Below are positions 1 to 11,418 of a DNA stretch of 64,000 bases, in pieces. Positions within the stretch are counted from its first letter, which is position 1. Each line of letters opens with the position of its first letter. This DNA is from Ipomoea triloba (taxonomy: Eukaryota; Streptophyta; Magnoliopsida; Solanales; Convolvulaceae). Position numbers and translations under genes: made by a program. The stretch lies in NCBI RefSeq assembly GCF_003576645.1, contig NC_044922.1, forward strand, positions 28,394,725 through 28,458,724. Direction: 5' to 3'. The notes beneath the pieces are model-generated. The model made no database searches. It was not told where the DNA came from and saw only the letters and a list, made by a program, of their open reading frames with translations.

Positions 1-183
1 TAACATGAATACATGTCTACAATACACAGAATGACTTCAAAGAATACACAGAATATTAACATAAATACATAGACCAACCAAAACAGGAAACGTGATTTCC
101 AAAAAAAACAAACCGTTAATTAAAATGACCAAAACGACTTCGTTTTGGTACGGGGTGCACAATGGCCCACGATATAAATTGCC
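1..183. mobile_element. Right end of a Mutator-like TIR element (partial, cut by window edge)
   Basis: The stretch ending near 183 reads, on the minus strand, GGCAATTTATATCGTGGGCC, close to the termini of the intact Mutator-like elements at 9154-9843 and 41741-42125, which begin GGCAAATTATGCTGTGG and GCAAATTATACCATG. The same piece carries the near-palindrome CAAAACGACTTCGTTTTG (130-147) that lies just inside the termini of other copies in the window. The left end is outside the window, so element length and TSD cannot be checked. From 184 to 465 I see no gene; a TATA-like CTATAAATAC occurs near 271 with no coding region behind it. Confidence 0.4.
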
Positions 184-465
184 GTTCTACGCGCCTTGGG
201 CCAACGATCGGCCCAGTGCATGACTCCCACACTGCGCTCATGCCGCACGCTCGATACCGGTCTCTTGACACACTATAAATACAACATTTATTATTTGAGA
301 AGACTTTTAACTGTTTTCTCTTCACGATTCTTTTCACAAATTGAGAACCGTCATATGGTCTCACACAGACCGGGACCAACACAGCTCATTACAAATCGAA
401 CGGATCAAAAAATGTACAATTTGTTCCTCAAAACCTGTACACAAAAATGATCCAATCCGATCCCC

Positions 466-858
466 TCATGATATGAAAAACAGAAAAACCAAAACCATGG
501 AAACATTAATGGCTATGAAATGCCTGGATCCACGGCGGAGGTTATCCCCGGAACCTCCGGAACGGTGGCTCCTCCGCCGTCGCCGCCGCCGCCGCCGCGA
601 CTTGCTCCCTCCGTGAGACGCGAACACACCTCTAAGGCTCCGTGCCGGTAACGAAAACGGCATCTGCTTCTTCATCTCCTCAAACAATTCGCCGCTTTTG
701 GATAAAAGCTGCTGCGGCGGCGGCGGCGGCGTTTTCCGATGAATCTCTTCGACGCTTTTCACGTCGATGAGTTTCCCGTCCGCGTAAAGTTTGCGACATT
801 GGAAGGACAGAACCAGGATTGTGAGGAAGGAGATTGTTTGAGGTTTAATTTTGGCCAT
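466..858 (-). CDS. Small predicted secreted Arg-rich protein, unknown function
   Basis: This is an intronless 130-codon reading frame starting at the ATG at 858. I do not recognise the family. Residues 1-26 look like a cleavable signal peptide: a basic start, a hydrophobic core FLTILVLSF, then a cysteine. After it come a proline run (about 44-48), an acidic/basic helix-like part, a run of nine arginines (88-96), a Gly/Ser/Asp stretch, and a strongly hydrophobic C-terminal tail (114-129). Such a tail could be a membrane anchor or a GPI-attachment signal. The Arg run comes from a CCG/CGG trinucleotide repeat, so its length probably varies. The local sequence is much more GC-rich than its surroundings, which supports coding. 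It has no CLE, RGF, CEP or PSK motif that I can identify. A secreted peptide precursor is possible but unproven. Confidence 0.5.
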   Translation of the reverse strand: MAKIKPQTISFLTILVLSFQCRKLYADGKLIDVKSVEEIHRKTPPPPPQQLLSKSGELFEEMKKQMPFSLPARSLRGVFASHGGSKSRRRRRRRRRSHRSGGSGDNLRRGSRHFIAINVSMVLVFLFFIS

Positions 859-2921
859 TTTCTCCCAAACGGAGAGCTAGGGTTTGTTCATCCGGTCGGG
901 AGAAGCAGCAAAAGGAGATTTGGGGGCAATCGGACCAATTAAATAAAGCATTTTGTGGTTATTATAACTTGGTGTGTATAAACACACAAATTTTAATGCA
1001 TGGTTGTATATCAATTAACAATTGCATTAACGATTAATTAGGCATAAGGTGTCCGATCTCTATATATGGTTTCAACAAATAAAGAATTGTGATTAACTAA
1101 AATTCATGGCCAATGCGCCAATTAGGTTGAACGGTTAAGTTGGACTTGGTAACCATAAAGTTAAGTTCGTAAGAGTTTGCTCTTGGTCTTTTGGTAAACA
1201 TTGATTAATTAGTTTTTTGTAACAACTTATTACTTCAAAACGCTAAAATTTAAAAAACTGCTATCAACTAACAGCCAATTTACCGAAGATCATGACTCAC
1301 TCAACTCAATTACACCACTGGCTCATAACTCAACAAAATAGAACTAAGATGCTCCACGCAATGATATGAATCAAATCAGTGTATTAAAAACACCAAACAT
1401 CATTAACCCAGCAAAACTTTAGTCAACGAACCATATTTAATTGAGTAAAAGTTGCCAAGTTTGACATTAGCATTTACACCTTTCGGCCATGAGCATATCT
1501 GGTACTGCGTCATTTTGTCCGAAAATTGTAACTTTCGGCTTGGTCAGCTCCAAGTACAATCATACACACGTAGACCAAAGAATCTAATCTAATATATGTG
1601 TAGGTCAACAAACAAGTAAACTCACAAGTACAATCATAAACACATAAGTATGGTTGTTAACGAACCGAATGTAAACAAACGGAGATTTTTCGTTTTTAAG
1701 AATTTTGAAGTGTTTATATTCGTTTGTTCGTGTTCATTTGTTAAGCGTTCATTAGTGTTTGTTAATATCCGCTAACACGTTCACAAACGTTAACAAACAT
1801 GTTCGTATCTTGTCAATGTTCAGACATCAAACAAGAACACAAATAGTTTGTCAAAAGCACTCGCTAACACCCCTACACATAAGTAGCACATCTCCACCAA
1901 TGTGCCTCATCACTAGCACATCAATTGCTAGCTAATGAGTGAACTTTCTATTCGACCCGTCTTAAAACACAGACCAAACTTATGAGTGAACTTTCCATTC
2001 CATCCGTCTTAAAACACACAGACCAGGAAGCATGTGCATTAGGCAACAAGCAATTAAACCCCGTAAGGGGCAAATTATTCTATGAACACAGATTCACCAT
2101 GCATGGACCTAAGTCCAAAATACACAATTTACATACTAAATATTCACAATTTATATACTAAATGTTCACAATTTACATACTGAATGTTCACAATTCAAAT
2201 TGTGAACATTCAGTATGTAAATTGTAATGGGTATACCTTACAAGATAAGACTATTCTAAGCATTCAGTATGTAAATTGTGATGGTTACACCTTACAAGAT
2301 AGACTCAAGTCGATGGTATAATATGATTGGCAAGCAGAAAAAGAATGTAACAGTAATAGAACACAGAGAACAAAATGGTGAAAATGTATGTATAACTGTG
2401 AGAACAAGGAAAACCAGAACAGCTATAACCGCAAAGCAGAATCTTATTCCTGTGCTATATAGTATGTATAACAACCACACAACATTGCTATCCCAGCACA
2501 AGTACAAGAATATCTCAATCAAAAATGCTATAATGGAGGGAACAGTCACATTATGAGCTCACAAGTTCGGCAAAACTTAGAAATTTTACTAGTCAGGGAG
2601 AGATAAATTTTTTAGAGAAAAAGAAAGAAGGGGGAAAAAAACTAATGAAATATAAAAACAAACGGGTCACAAGAAGGACCCTTTACCTCGGGACGTGATA
2701 TAAAATTAACCACAGTTGAGACCAAAATCTTTTAATGTCTTCCTCCCTTTATCAAACACAATAACTACCACCTCGAGAAATATACAACTCACTATGAAGC
2801 CAGAGATTTGCAGCTCCAGCTGATATTGTATGTGGTCGAGTTGCTCTGCTGCTGCTCCTATGGGAATTTCATTGATGAGTGAGTTCAGGTTTTCCGTCTA
2901 CGAGGGGATGGGGTAGAGGCT
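859..2921. other. Intergenic region between the small secreted-protein gene and the eIF(iso)4G 3' end
   Basis: The low-coordinate part is the promoter side of the minus-strand small-protein gene. The high-coordinate part, roughly 2560-2921, is probably the 3' UTR of eIF(iso)4G. Between 1660 and 1870 lies a low-complexity stretch rich in GTTAAC/GTTCG words, common in plant intergenic DNA. Around 2095-2290 short AT-rich words recur, with the strong hairpin listed separately. I see no coding region. Confidence 0.6.
2168..2225. repeat. Perfect 28-bp inverted repeat (hairpin, 2-nt spacer)
   Basis: Positions 2168-2195 and 2198-2225 are perfect reverse complements separated by two bases. The arm core is TTACATACTGAATGTTCACA. 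Degenerate direct copies of the arm (ATTCACAATTTATATACTAA-like) lie just upstream, and another copy of the distal arm lies near 2260-2280. The structure is about 700 bp downstream of the eIF(iso)4G stop codon. It may be the core of a decayed fold-back element. Confidence 0.8.
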
Positions 2922-5900
2922 TTACTGGAGCAAACCCCGGCATGCCTCAACGTTGGTTGCCTGTGAATCCAAAATTGCATTCCCAGATGGACTTGAGCTA
3001 ACAACCCTCATTACAGCAGAAAAAACATCCTTTAAGTAGAAGTTGTCACCGATATTCTTCAGGATCTCATTCACGATGCTGAAGTTAATTCCACCAGCCA
3101 GAACAAGTCTTCCAATGATGTCGCCAAAATTGGTTGGTGCTTTAGGCAAATCCATGGCTAGGTCATCCAACAGAGATGCAAATTTCTGACAACCGCTTCC
3201 CAAAACATTTGAGTCAAAGATCTTCTTTTCAAACAAATATTCGAGAAGTTTTACAACAGGATCGACACAGGGCGGGCTTTTGTCCAATCCAAGGGCAATA
3301 GCTTGCTTTACAACCTCAGTATAGTAAGCAGGAGATTTTAGTTCCTCAACGCACTGTAACGCTTCATCCAAAAGCCGAACACTGAAGTATTCATCTAGAA
3401 GTGCAACTGTTTTCCTCTTGAGTTCATCAGGACCAAGTTTTGCTCCTGTAGCCTGTGGCTTTTCAGTGGCTTGTGGCACAGATGCAGCTGGAGGCTGTCT
3501 TACTGGAGCAGGAATTTGGGATGCAGAATCAAGTGGTTGACCATAGTTAACTGGGCGAACAGGAGACGCACCACTACCGGATAAGAGAGCACTAGTCCTG
3601 CCACTCACAAGACCACCACTACCTTGAGGAAGAAGCATTTGGTTTGATGATGGTGACTTGCCAATGAGTGGTGGTTGAGCACGGCCAGCAGATTGCATCA
3701 TTGATCCATCACCTCTCGGCATGGACCGATTCCTTGGGAATTCCCAGTTGTCATTATCAAATCCAGGCATCCCAGGCATCTTCCTTGCCCCTGGCATCCC
3801 TGGCATCATACGATTAGGGAAGCCAATAGGGCTCATACTCCCTTGAGGACCTGGAGCAACACCACGTGGATTCCTAATACTTGCAGTAGCACCAGGACGC
3901 AACCCCAAATTCTTCTCTGCTTCAGAGTGAATCTCAGTAATAGTTTTGGCTTTCACCTGTAAATAAAAAATACTGAGTAAGCATCAAGCATACACACCTT
4001 GATTAGCCAAAAACTACAGAATAAATCATTGATCACCTCCTCACGTCGTGGGACCCAGTTATTTGTCCGCAAGTCAAGAACATCACGAACCATGAACCTA
4101 AGTCGTGGAGCAAGTTGAGGGTTAGTGGATAGTTCTTTCAATCGGTTGAAGTACATATCATTGATATGTTTCGACTTCTGGTTCTGATCAAGCTGTTTAC
4201 CAATGGTGTTGAAGAAGTGGCAGATAGCTTCAACATTTTCCTCTTCGGGACAACTTTTTGGGTCTTGACCTAACAGTTCCTATTTGGGTAATAGAAGATG
4301 TAAGATAATTGCACAATGATAATGACCAAATCATCTGGCGACCAAAGGGAAGAATGTAAAACAGAAAATTAGCATATATAAGGTAATAAAATGGAGCCTA
4401 GATGAACCTGAACAATGTGATGAACAATCTTCTCAGGAACCATTTTTTGTTTCAAGAGCTCCCCAATAAGACGTATGTTCCCAAGAGTGCGCAGTTTAAT
4501 CATCCTTTCTTTATCTCTGCGTTCTGAATCCTGATCAGGAGCAGTCATTTGTCGGGCCTCTTCCCTCAACTTGTCAGAGCCTTCAAATGCCTCCTGGCAA
4601 TTATTCAGGAGCACTCTCTTAAACGTGATTTCTTTCCCACCAGGTTCATCAGATGGAAATGGAGGCAGCTTCTCATTCAGATCAGAGCACAATTGGGCAT
4701 ACATTGGGCAAAAGGTGGGCTCCAGTACAGCCTTGTCAAATATTAAAGCAATAACTCCCTGAAGGACAAAAGAATATGTAAGCAGCCAAGTCATAAAATT
4801 TATACATTATGGAATGAAAATAGAAATGTCACTCAGAACAACTGAAGCATTAAAGAAACCCAGAAAGAGGAAAATACAGCCAAGTAATACAAGTCATGTA
4901 AGAACCTTTAAAATGTCAGCAGTTGTTATCCCAGCATCAATAAGCTGACCTTTAAGTAGATCAAATTTTTCTGGAGTCAACTTGTTAAGTATGCTGCAAT
5001 ATAAGTAAAATCATTAGTACCAGCAAAAGCTAACAAACTGGTAGTTGTCATATCTGGCTAAACATGAAATAAAACAAACTGTGCAGCCTAACAGAAAGAT
5101 TTGCCTTAATGGATTTCTAAAGATGTGAATAATGTGTATGTGTTTTCAGATTCTTCAAGCACCTCCAAAAATATACATGCCATTAGAAGCTTTACTTTTC
5201 TGAATATCAGGTTAAAAATCACAAGTGCATGTGTTCCATTTATCATAGGGGAGATAAGATTAATCAACAACACACAGAACTATGCTTACGCAAAAAAATA
5301 TATAGAGTAAAATAAATCAACAAAAAACCCATGAATTACCCCTTCACTGTTTTCAAAACACGATCCTTGTCAGAAAGATTTCCCCTTCTAGCAGACCATG
5401 GCACCTCAGCTTTGATAAGGGCAGGAGTAGGTCCTCCCTGGTTCAAAAACATCAAAAATAGATCAACCAATGCAGAATTTCACAAACAATGAACAGACTA
5501 TATAATACAAGTATTGCATGCTTACTATATTCATAGACCCTAGCTCTACTTAATGACCTCAACATAATGAAAGTATCCTCTAGTATTAAGAAACAATAGC
5601 TTCATGAGGCATAAAATCATTGCAAAGCACTGAATGATGAACTTGTACTGCAAAGCAGGTTATTGGAACCAAATCGATACAGTTTTGATGCAAATATACA
5701 AACAAATATAAGAGCAATGCTACCATATTAAAAGAATTACCGCTTGGTTAGAAGAGATCTGGACTCTCCCAAATTGTGCGTTGAGTTGCTCACCCATCCT
5801 GCCACCAAATTCTTTGTTCTCTTTCATCGAATCCCATGACCTTTCATCTGCAGGGGCAGAAAATTGTGCTGACCTATTCCGCCAGTCACGATTATCTGGC

Positions 5901-7738
5901 TCAGAATAACGACTCTGAGATTGAGTTTGCAGCTGCAGTAGATTTAGAATAGCTTAAGATAATTGTAGGAGAAATGCCACACCATATCATCAAAATATAC
6001 ACAAAAAGAGAAGGGGAGAAAGAAAATTTCTAAAATCAAGTCTGGTAGAGACTTACATTGCTTTCTGCACGACCACGATTGGCATCTTCACCAAAGAATT
6101 CAGCTTCAACCTCCTGTTTAGCTTTCAGAATATCCTCTGGGATGTTAACTACCTGGTAAAAAGTGAAAAGGGCACTTTAAAGCAAAAGTATTTTTTTAAC
6201 AAAAAAAAAGGCAAAATCACAAAGAATAGAACAAGAGCAATTCCTATTTGCAAAAACACTAGGATGATTTTAACCAAAACTGAAGGGATCAGTAGATAGA
6301 CTGCATGCTACAGGAAGGGATAATACCAATAACTTAACCAACAAATACAATTGTAATAAAGGAGTCTATCAGTCCTCTGTAACATGCAATAGATAACAGC
6401 ATAATTTAGGGTAAATTAATAGTGTAGGCAAAACAAATATTCTATAGCAAATACAAGTCATACAGTCATACCTCTCTCAGTTGAAGAAGCCGGTCACGAG
6501 TATATCGAATCCGCTCCTGGCCCTCAAATCGGGACTCTCCAGTCTACAATGATTAATAGAATGAGATCACAGAATATAATGTGAAACAACAATGCTTTCT
6601 TAATATAGATTGTCAACAGGATAAACTCTATAGCAGTCATCAGTGGTTTCAATTTATGAATTAATCATGGTATAGGTATATTGTACAGATAAATTCTATG
6701 TCTGAAGGGATCTTTAAGGGCAATAAAGACTCTTTACATGCCCTCCTAAAGCCTACACATTGCTCTGCGTCCATATTTACAGCAGATACACATCTCTTAA
6801 GTGTGCTGCCAAGAATTAGGACGACAACATAAAACAGTTTTCAGTCAACCAAGAAAAGTAAATCACAAGCAAAAGTTAATATTAGTACTGACAGGTTATA
6901 TAGACTATTAGTGCACAGAAGAGACAACTCTTCCAAAAAAAAATATAGTCTTACCTCTTCACTGTAGATTTGGCTCACTCATATACAAGGACAAGTAGAT
7001 AACATTTTAAAAGAAAGATTTGAACTTTAGTGGTATAATTGATGCACCAGTCATTCTTCAATTTCGCATACTGGGTTGGCGATTTGGTGTTTTTTTTCTT
7101 TTTAGGGGTGTCTAAATACAAAACACATGGTACATTTTAGTAAAGGTGAAACTTTAGTATCAAATACATCCACACACCACCAATGATTGCAAACTCAGAA
7201 AGGTGTGCAATATGAAACAAAGTGGGTTGGATTTGCAACTATGAGAAAAAAAATAGACACTATAAACCACATCAATCCTATATTTCAATCAACATCCGAC
7301 TTGATTCCAAATACACCTACATATATGTCAGGCTCTATGTGTATATACATTGCAGCATCAGGCATCTAAAAAAAGAAGCAAAAGTAAACAAGTGGCCAGA
7401 CTTCATTTGATCAGAACTCTATCCACCCTAAAAGCCCTATCCACACATAGATACACACAAAAACGAGTTTAATTCCTCAAAATCCAATGAATCAATACAA
7501 ACACACAAACATTCCGAGCAAAAACGAGGCACAGATAGGAAATACGCGGCAGATCCGGAAACCGGAGAAAAGAATCGACCTTGAATGAAGAGAGAGCAGA
7601 AGAACCGCCATGGGGGCGAAGCAGCGGGAGATCACAATTGGCTGATAACGAGGTATCAAAGCGAGGGCCGAGCACTCTACTTCCTCCTCGGTTTCCGCCA
7701 CCTGGTCTCAAGCTCAACCCTGTCTGATCAGACTGCAT
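2922..7738 (-). CDS. eIFiso4G: Eukaryotic initiation factor eIF(iso)4G (isoform 4G scaffold)
   Basis: This is the plant-specific scaffold of the cap-binding complex eIF(iso)4F, joining eIF(iso)4E, eIF4A and eIF3 in the cytosol. Nine exons splice in frame (7738-7580, 6543-6472, 6152-6057, 5932-5741, 5437-5340, 4993-4906, 4758-4408, 4279-4037, 3956-2922), all with GT-AG introns. The product is 777 aa, against about 780 in Arabidopsis as I remember it. The start gives the family N-terminus with a SLRPGGG motif. Residues 67-73 (YTRDRLL) fit the YxxxxLL eIF4E-binding motif. The MIF4G domain spans about 200-433. A Pro/Gly/Met-rich linker follows, and an MA3 domain (about 611-733) lies near the C-terminus. 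No frameshift or missing exon is seen. Whether it is the iso4G1 or iso4G2 type I cannot say; the length suggests iso4G1. Confidence 0.95.
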
Positions 7739-8200
7739 ACCTCAATCCTCTCCGCTGCGCAATCAAACCTCACCGCCGCACCCAAAAATCGAAACCTAAC
7801 CGGGATATAGGTACAGATCCGTGTATGTATCTATACCAGTACGTGAGGAGATAGAGAGAGAGAGAGATTGGAATTGTTTTCCTCCCTCTGTTAGGAAGAG
7901 GAACAAGAAAGAGAGAGAGAGATGGAGGCTGGGGTTAAAGAGTATGTATGCGAAGTCGGCTAGGAGAGAGAAAAACCCTTCCCGGAAGGTTACGCCTCGT
8001 AATTTCTTGTTTATCGAGGGGGCTGTTTCGGAAATTCCGCTATTTCTTACCAGTTTTACATGTACACATTTGGGTTTACGTTACTGTCCCACTCCCCAAT
8101 CCCCATTTCAACCCAAGTAAAGCAACTAAATAGATGAACCAAGAATCAAATGAGCCAATGAGGTGCAACGTAGGCATTGATTTAGTGGATGAGAAACTTC
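7739..8200 (-). promoter_or_regulatory. 5' leader and promoter region of eIF(iso)4G
   Basis: The region upstream of the start codon is pyrimidine-rich on the sense strand, with two CT tracts (plus-strand GAGAGA runs near 7853-7867 and 7909-7922). CT-rich leaders are typical of plant translation-machinery genes. No clear TATA box is visible. The reading frames here look like chance products of the repeat tracts. Confidence 0.45.
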
Positions 8201-8430
8201 ATATTTTGGGTGTTTAGTAGAATGTAATTGCAATTCAATTGTAATATAAATTTTTTTTTAGATGGCCATGGCTGTCTGGAGATGGTCTCGGACAGCCATG
8301 GCCGTCCATGGTTGTTTGGAACGATGGGGGCGGCCATGGTCGCCGCCCTCATTCCATGCCTTTGAGGTCCAGATCTGGATTTTATGGAAGTTCAGATCTG
8401 GACCTCATTTTTTACAGTCATGGCTGTTCT

Positions 8431-8530
8431 CGCCGGACAGCCTTTAATGAGGCAGCCACCAGTTGTCTTCGCCAGACAGTCTTTAACGAGGCAGCCATCG
8501 GCTGTCTTCACCGAACAGCCAGTGGCTGTT
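8431..8530. repeat. 39-bp tandem repeat, about 2.5 copies
   Basis: Units start at 8431 (CGCCGGACAG), 8470 (CGCCAGACAG) and 8509 (CACCGAACAG), each followed by CTTTAA.GAGGCAGCCA.. in the first two copies. The adjoining 8260-8360 stretch is also built from GCCATGG words. It is noncoding in my reading. Confidence 0.7.
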
Positions 8531-8671
8531 ATGTTTTTTTTTTTTTGTAATAATGTAATAAATAAATAAAAAGTTAAAAAAAAAAAAATTAAAGTATCAC
8601 GTGTCGAAATGTGGATGATTTAACCTGTTATATAAGTTTTTTTTGACTCAATTGCACTATTATATTCTCTT

Positions 8672-8813
8672 TTTTTTTGAATCACTTTTTTTTTAGTACT
8701 ACTGAAGCACAACGAGTCAACAATTGCCTCCACTGAAGCTTAAACACACTCCCATCATTCATGTGGGAGTGTTAACCAGGACACCGGGTGGCACTAGACC
8801 ACAAGGTCTTTGG
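8672..8813 (-). mobile_element. SINE family A, intact copy with 15-bp TSD
   Basis: The insert is flanked by a perfect 15-bp direct repeat CTATTATATTCTCTT at 8657-8671 and 8814-8828. The element lies on the minus strand: its head (GCCAAAGACCTTGTGGTC) is at the high-coordinate side and its A-rich tail appears as T runs at 8671-8695. The head resembles a tRNA-type A box, but the B-box region (CATTCATGTGGGAG side) is diverged in this copy. A second copy of the same family is at 23415-23521. Long TSDs with an A tail are diagnostic of LINE-machinery retroposition. Confidence 0.8.
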
Positions 8814-9153
8814 CTATTATATTCTCTTGAGATGTACCAAAAATTAAGGTTGGACTACCAATCCAAGATTTAAGTAGGCTGTGAATCCAATAATTTTGTT
8901 AGTTTCATCCCTTCTTCATAGCCCAACATTCAAAGCAAAATATTACTCCATAAGGTTGCCTTGTTATTGTGACTCATCCATAAACTTAGTGGGCCACACT
9001 TTTCAAGAACTGTCCTATATGCCTAATTATATGGGCTGAACCCCAAATTATTGTATCAATTTTTGGGCCTATGTTTAGTAATTAGTTGGGCCATCTGAAT
9101 CCAATAATTTGGATGGGTTAATACCTTCTCAATTAGCCCAATATCCGGATGAC

Positions 9154-9843
9154 GGCAAATTATGCTGTGGACCCAGGTCCACATTGCAAGGTGGACTTGG
9201 GTCCAAAACTACGTCGTTTTTGTTTCTTTTTTTTTCTTTTTTTTTTTTAATTAGTAAACATATTGCCGAATATAGAGTTGTCCAAAAATGTGTGAATGTA
9301 GAGGTTTCAAAGTGTGAATGTAGAGTATAGGAATCGTGAATGTACAGTTATGATTGTGTGAATGTAGAGTTGCCCAAAAATGTGTGAATGTAGAGGTTTC
9401 AAAGTGTGAATGTAGAGTGTAGGAATCGTGAATGTACAGTTATGATTGTGTGAATCTGTAATAGAGTTAAGAAGTTCTAGCAACTTGTAGCCCTGTAATG
9501 TGTGAATGTGAAGTTTTCAAGTTGTGAATATGGAGTATAGGACCTGTGAATATAGAGTTTTGAATGTGTGAATGCATAACAGTGGTAATATAGTTACTAA
9601 ACATATAATCTTGTAATGTGTGAATGTGGAGTTTACAAAGTGTTAATGTAGAGTATCATATAATCATGTAATGTGTGAATGTAGAGTTTACAAAGTGTGA
9701 ATGTAGAGTATAGTGTATGTGAATGTGGAGTTTACAAAGTGTGAATGTACAGTATAGTGTATGTGAATGTAGAGTATAGTGTATGTGAATGTAGACCCAG
9801 GTCCACCTTGCAAGGTGGACCTGGGTCCACGGCATAACAATTG
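9154..9843. mobile_element. Mutator-like non-autonomous TIR element (MULE-MITE) with 9-bp TSD
   Basis: The element is bounded by a perfect 9-bp direct repeat CCGGATGAC at 9145-9153 and 9844-9852, the duplication size typical of Mutator-like elements. The left terminus reads GGCAAATTATGCTGTGGACC and the right terminus, reverse-complemented, CAATTGTTATGCCGTGGACC. Each end also holds a sub-terminal inverted motif around GGACC(C/T)(A/T/G)GGTCC and GCAAGGTGGAC. The interior has no coding capacity and is largely a degenerate TGTGAATGTAGAGT minisatellite. Related copies are at 1-183, about 9871, about 20356, about 38640 and 41741. Confidence 0.85.
9281..9795. repeat. Degenerate TGTGAATGTAGAGT minisatellite inside the MULE
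   Basis: Short units based on GTGAATGTAGAGT recur about every 14-40 bp. A larger repeat of about 90 bp (GTGTGAATGTAGAGTTGTCC / ...TTGCCC) is present twice, near 9290-9350 and 9357-9450. The array fills most of the element interior. Confidence 0.75.
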
Positions 9844-9870
9844 CCGGATGACAACCTTAGTAGGTATGGA

Positions 9871-10075
9871 GGCAAATTATACCATGGGCCAGGGTCTACC
9901 TTGCATTGTAGATCATGGTCCAAATATAACTTTCAAATTATGTATAAGTAGCAATTAGCAAACACATTATGTACCTGTAGTTATCATATTATGTGTTAGC
10001 AATTATCAAGTTATTTGTTTACATGTACAAAATTGTTACATGCAGGTACAGAATGTTAACGTACATGTACAAAAA
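9871..10075. mobile_element. Second, truncated MULE-MITE copy
   Basis: A fresh left terminus GGCAAATTATACCATGGGCC starts at about 9871, 28 bp after the intact copy ends. It is followed by the sub-terminal part (CTACCTTGCATTGTAGATCA). Internal words such as ATGTACCTGTAGTTATCATA are shared with the copy at 41741-42125. No matching right terminus or TSD is seen, so I read it as a decayed or nested fragment; the right limit is approximate. Confidence 0.5.
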
Positions 10076-10243
10076 CCTAAGCATGAGGGAATATTCTAAC
10101 TTGGAAGAAGGAAGGAAATCCACTTAGAAATCTGCATGCTTAATTGGAACTGAAATCAAATATGTCTACCTAGACTTTTTTTTTTTCATAATTCAACTAT
10201 GACTTGTATTATGTTCTTTTTCTTGGAAAAAAATAGCAAAAAT

Positions 10244-10560
10244 GGCATGGTAAGTAGCTATTTTATGGTACAAATATATGTAGAGTCTACTTCCAAATTG
10301 GATAGGATCAAAGTGGATTCGGATTCTTCGTAGTGAGACGATGAGATTTATATATTGTACGCTCAAAACAGATAATAAGTGAACGAGAATTGACTCTCAA
10401 AGTTGACCCATTTAAGTTGGAAAATGAAGATGGAAAGATTCGAAACAAGCACTTGTCCCACATTGAAAAAACACAGGGGTTTACATCACTATATATACAA
10501 TAATGATGTGAGCATAAATCTATAGTATAGAGGCTGTCTCGTGAGCAGATATGTTTCTAT
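10244..10560. repeat. Dispersed LTR-like repeat, copy 1
   Basis: This segment is clearly related to 26715-27045. Shared landmarks in order are GGTACAAATATAT, AGTGAGACGA, ACGCTCAAAAC.GATAAT, AGTGAACGAGAA, TGGAAAATGAAGA, GCACTTGTC and a TATA-like TATATACAA. The combination of a GTCCCACATTG word and a downstream TATA motif is typical of plant LTRs, but I see no paired LTR, primer-binding site or internal domain. A solo LTR is my best guess. Confidence 0.5.
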
Positions 10561-11418
10561 CATCTTCCTCTTGACACATGTAATTGAAAACAAGTATTAA
10601 GTGAGAATTTTAAGCAATATTTTTCTTACATCACTAAAATTATAACACATGACAATAACTTTTACTCCGTATTAAAGTCTATTTATCATTTTCCTCTTTA
10701 CACATGTATGAGTAGTTGCAGTACCACGAGACTCGAGCAATTGATTGTGGCATTTCAGGCAGATGCAGCCTTTTGGTGGGTCCTATTATCCTAATAGTAC
10801 AAGTTGTTATAGGTGAGCAATTTAAAGGCGCAAAGGAATTAGTTTAGGTGAAAATTTATTAAAGGGAGATGTATTGCCTAACTTGATATTACGTATTATA
10901 ATTTGATAAGTATTGTGAGACATTAATCATTACACTAGCCTAATTATCAATTTATTATTCAAACTATATAGAATCATTAAAATGCCTAATGATGTCCTAA
11001 TTGCATTAAATAATGGGATAAGTATTATGAGAGACAGATCTGATAAATGAATAGTTATACCAAAATTTAACACGTACATTAGAATAATTATCATTCTACT
11101 ATTCAAATTATCTAAAAACAAACATTTTGCCTACTAGCCAACGTGTTGATTGTCATCTTTGTCTAAATGATAACCCAATTGTGGATCTCCCCTATAAAGA
11201 TAGCAATTGGACGGGCACCCACTTTGATTAAGTGATTTTGGACGATTTGTTCATTGATTTGTTATGGAGTGTTTGTTGACAAAGGCCTGTGGATATGATC
11301 TTTGAAAGAAATTTGAAGGATCAAATAATTATTGAGCAATTATTAATGTTGAAAATTAGATTGTAAAATAATTCGAAGAGTCAACAAAAAAAATCATTAA
11401 ATTTTAATGTAATAACTC

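Noticed and set aside
8262..8569. Three overlapping plus-strand frames near 8.3-8.5 kb
   Set aside because: They arise from the GCCATGG-rich and 39-bp tandem repeats and have no homology that I recognise.
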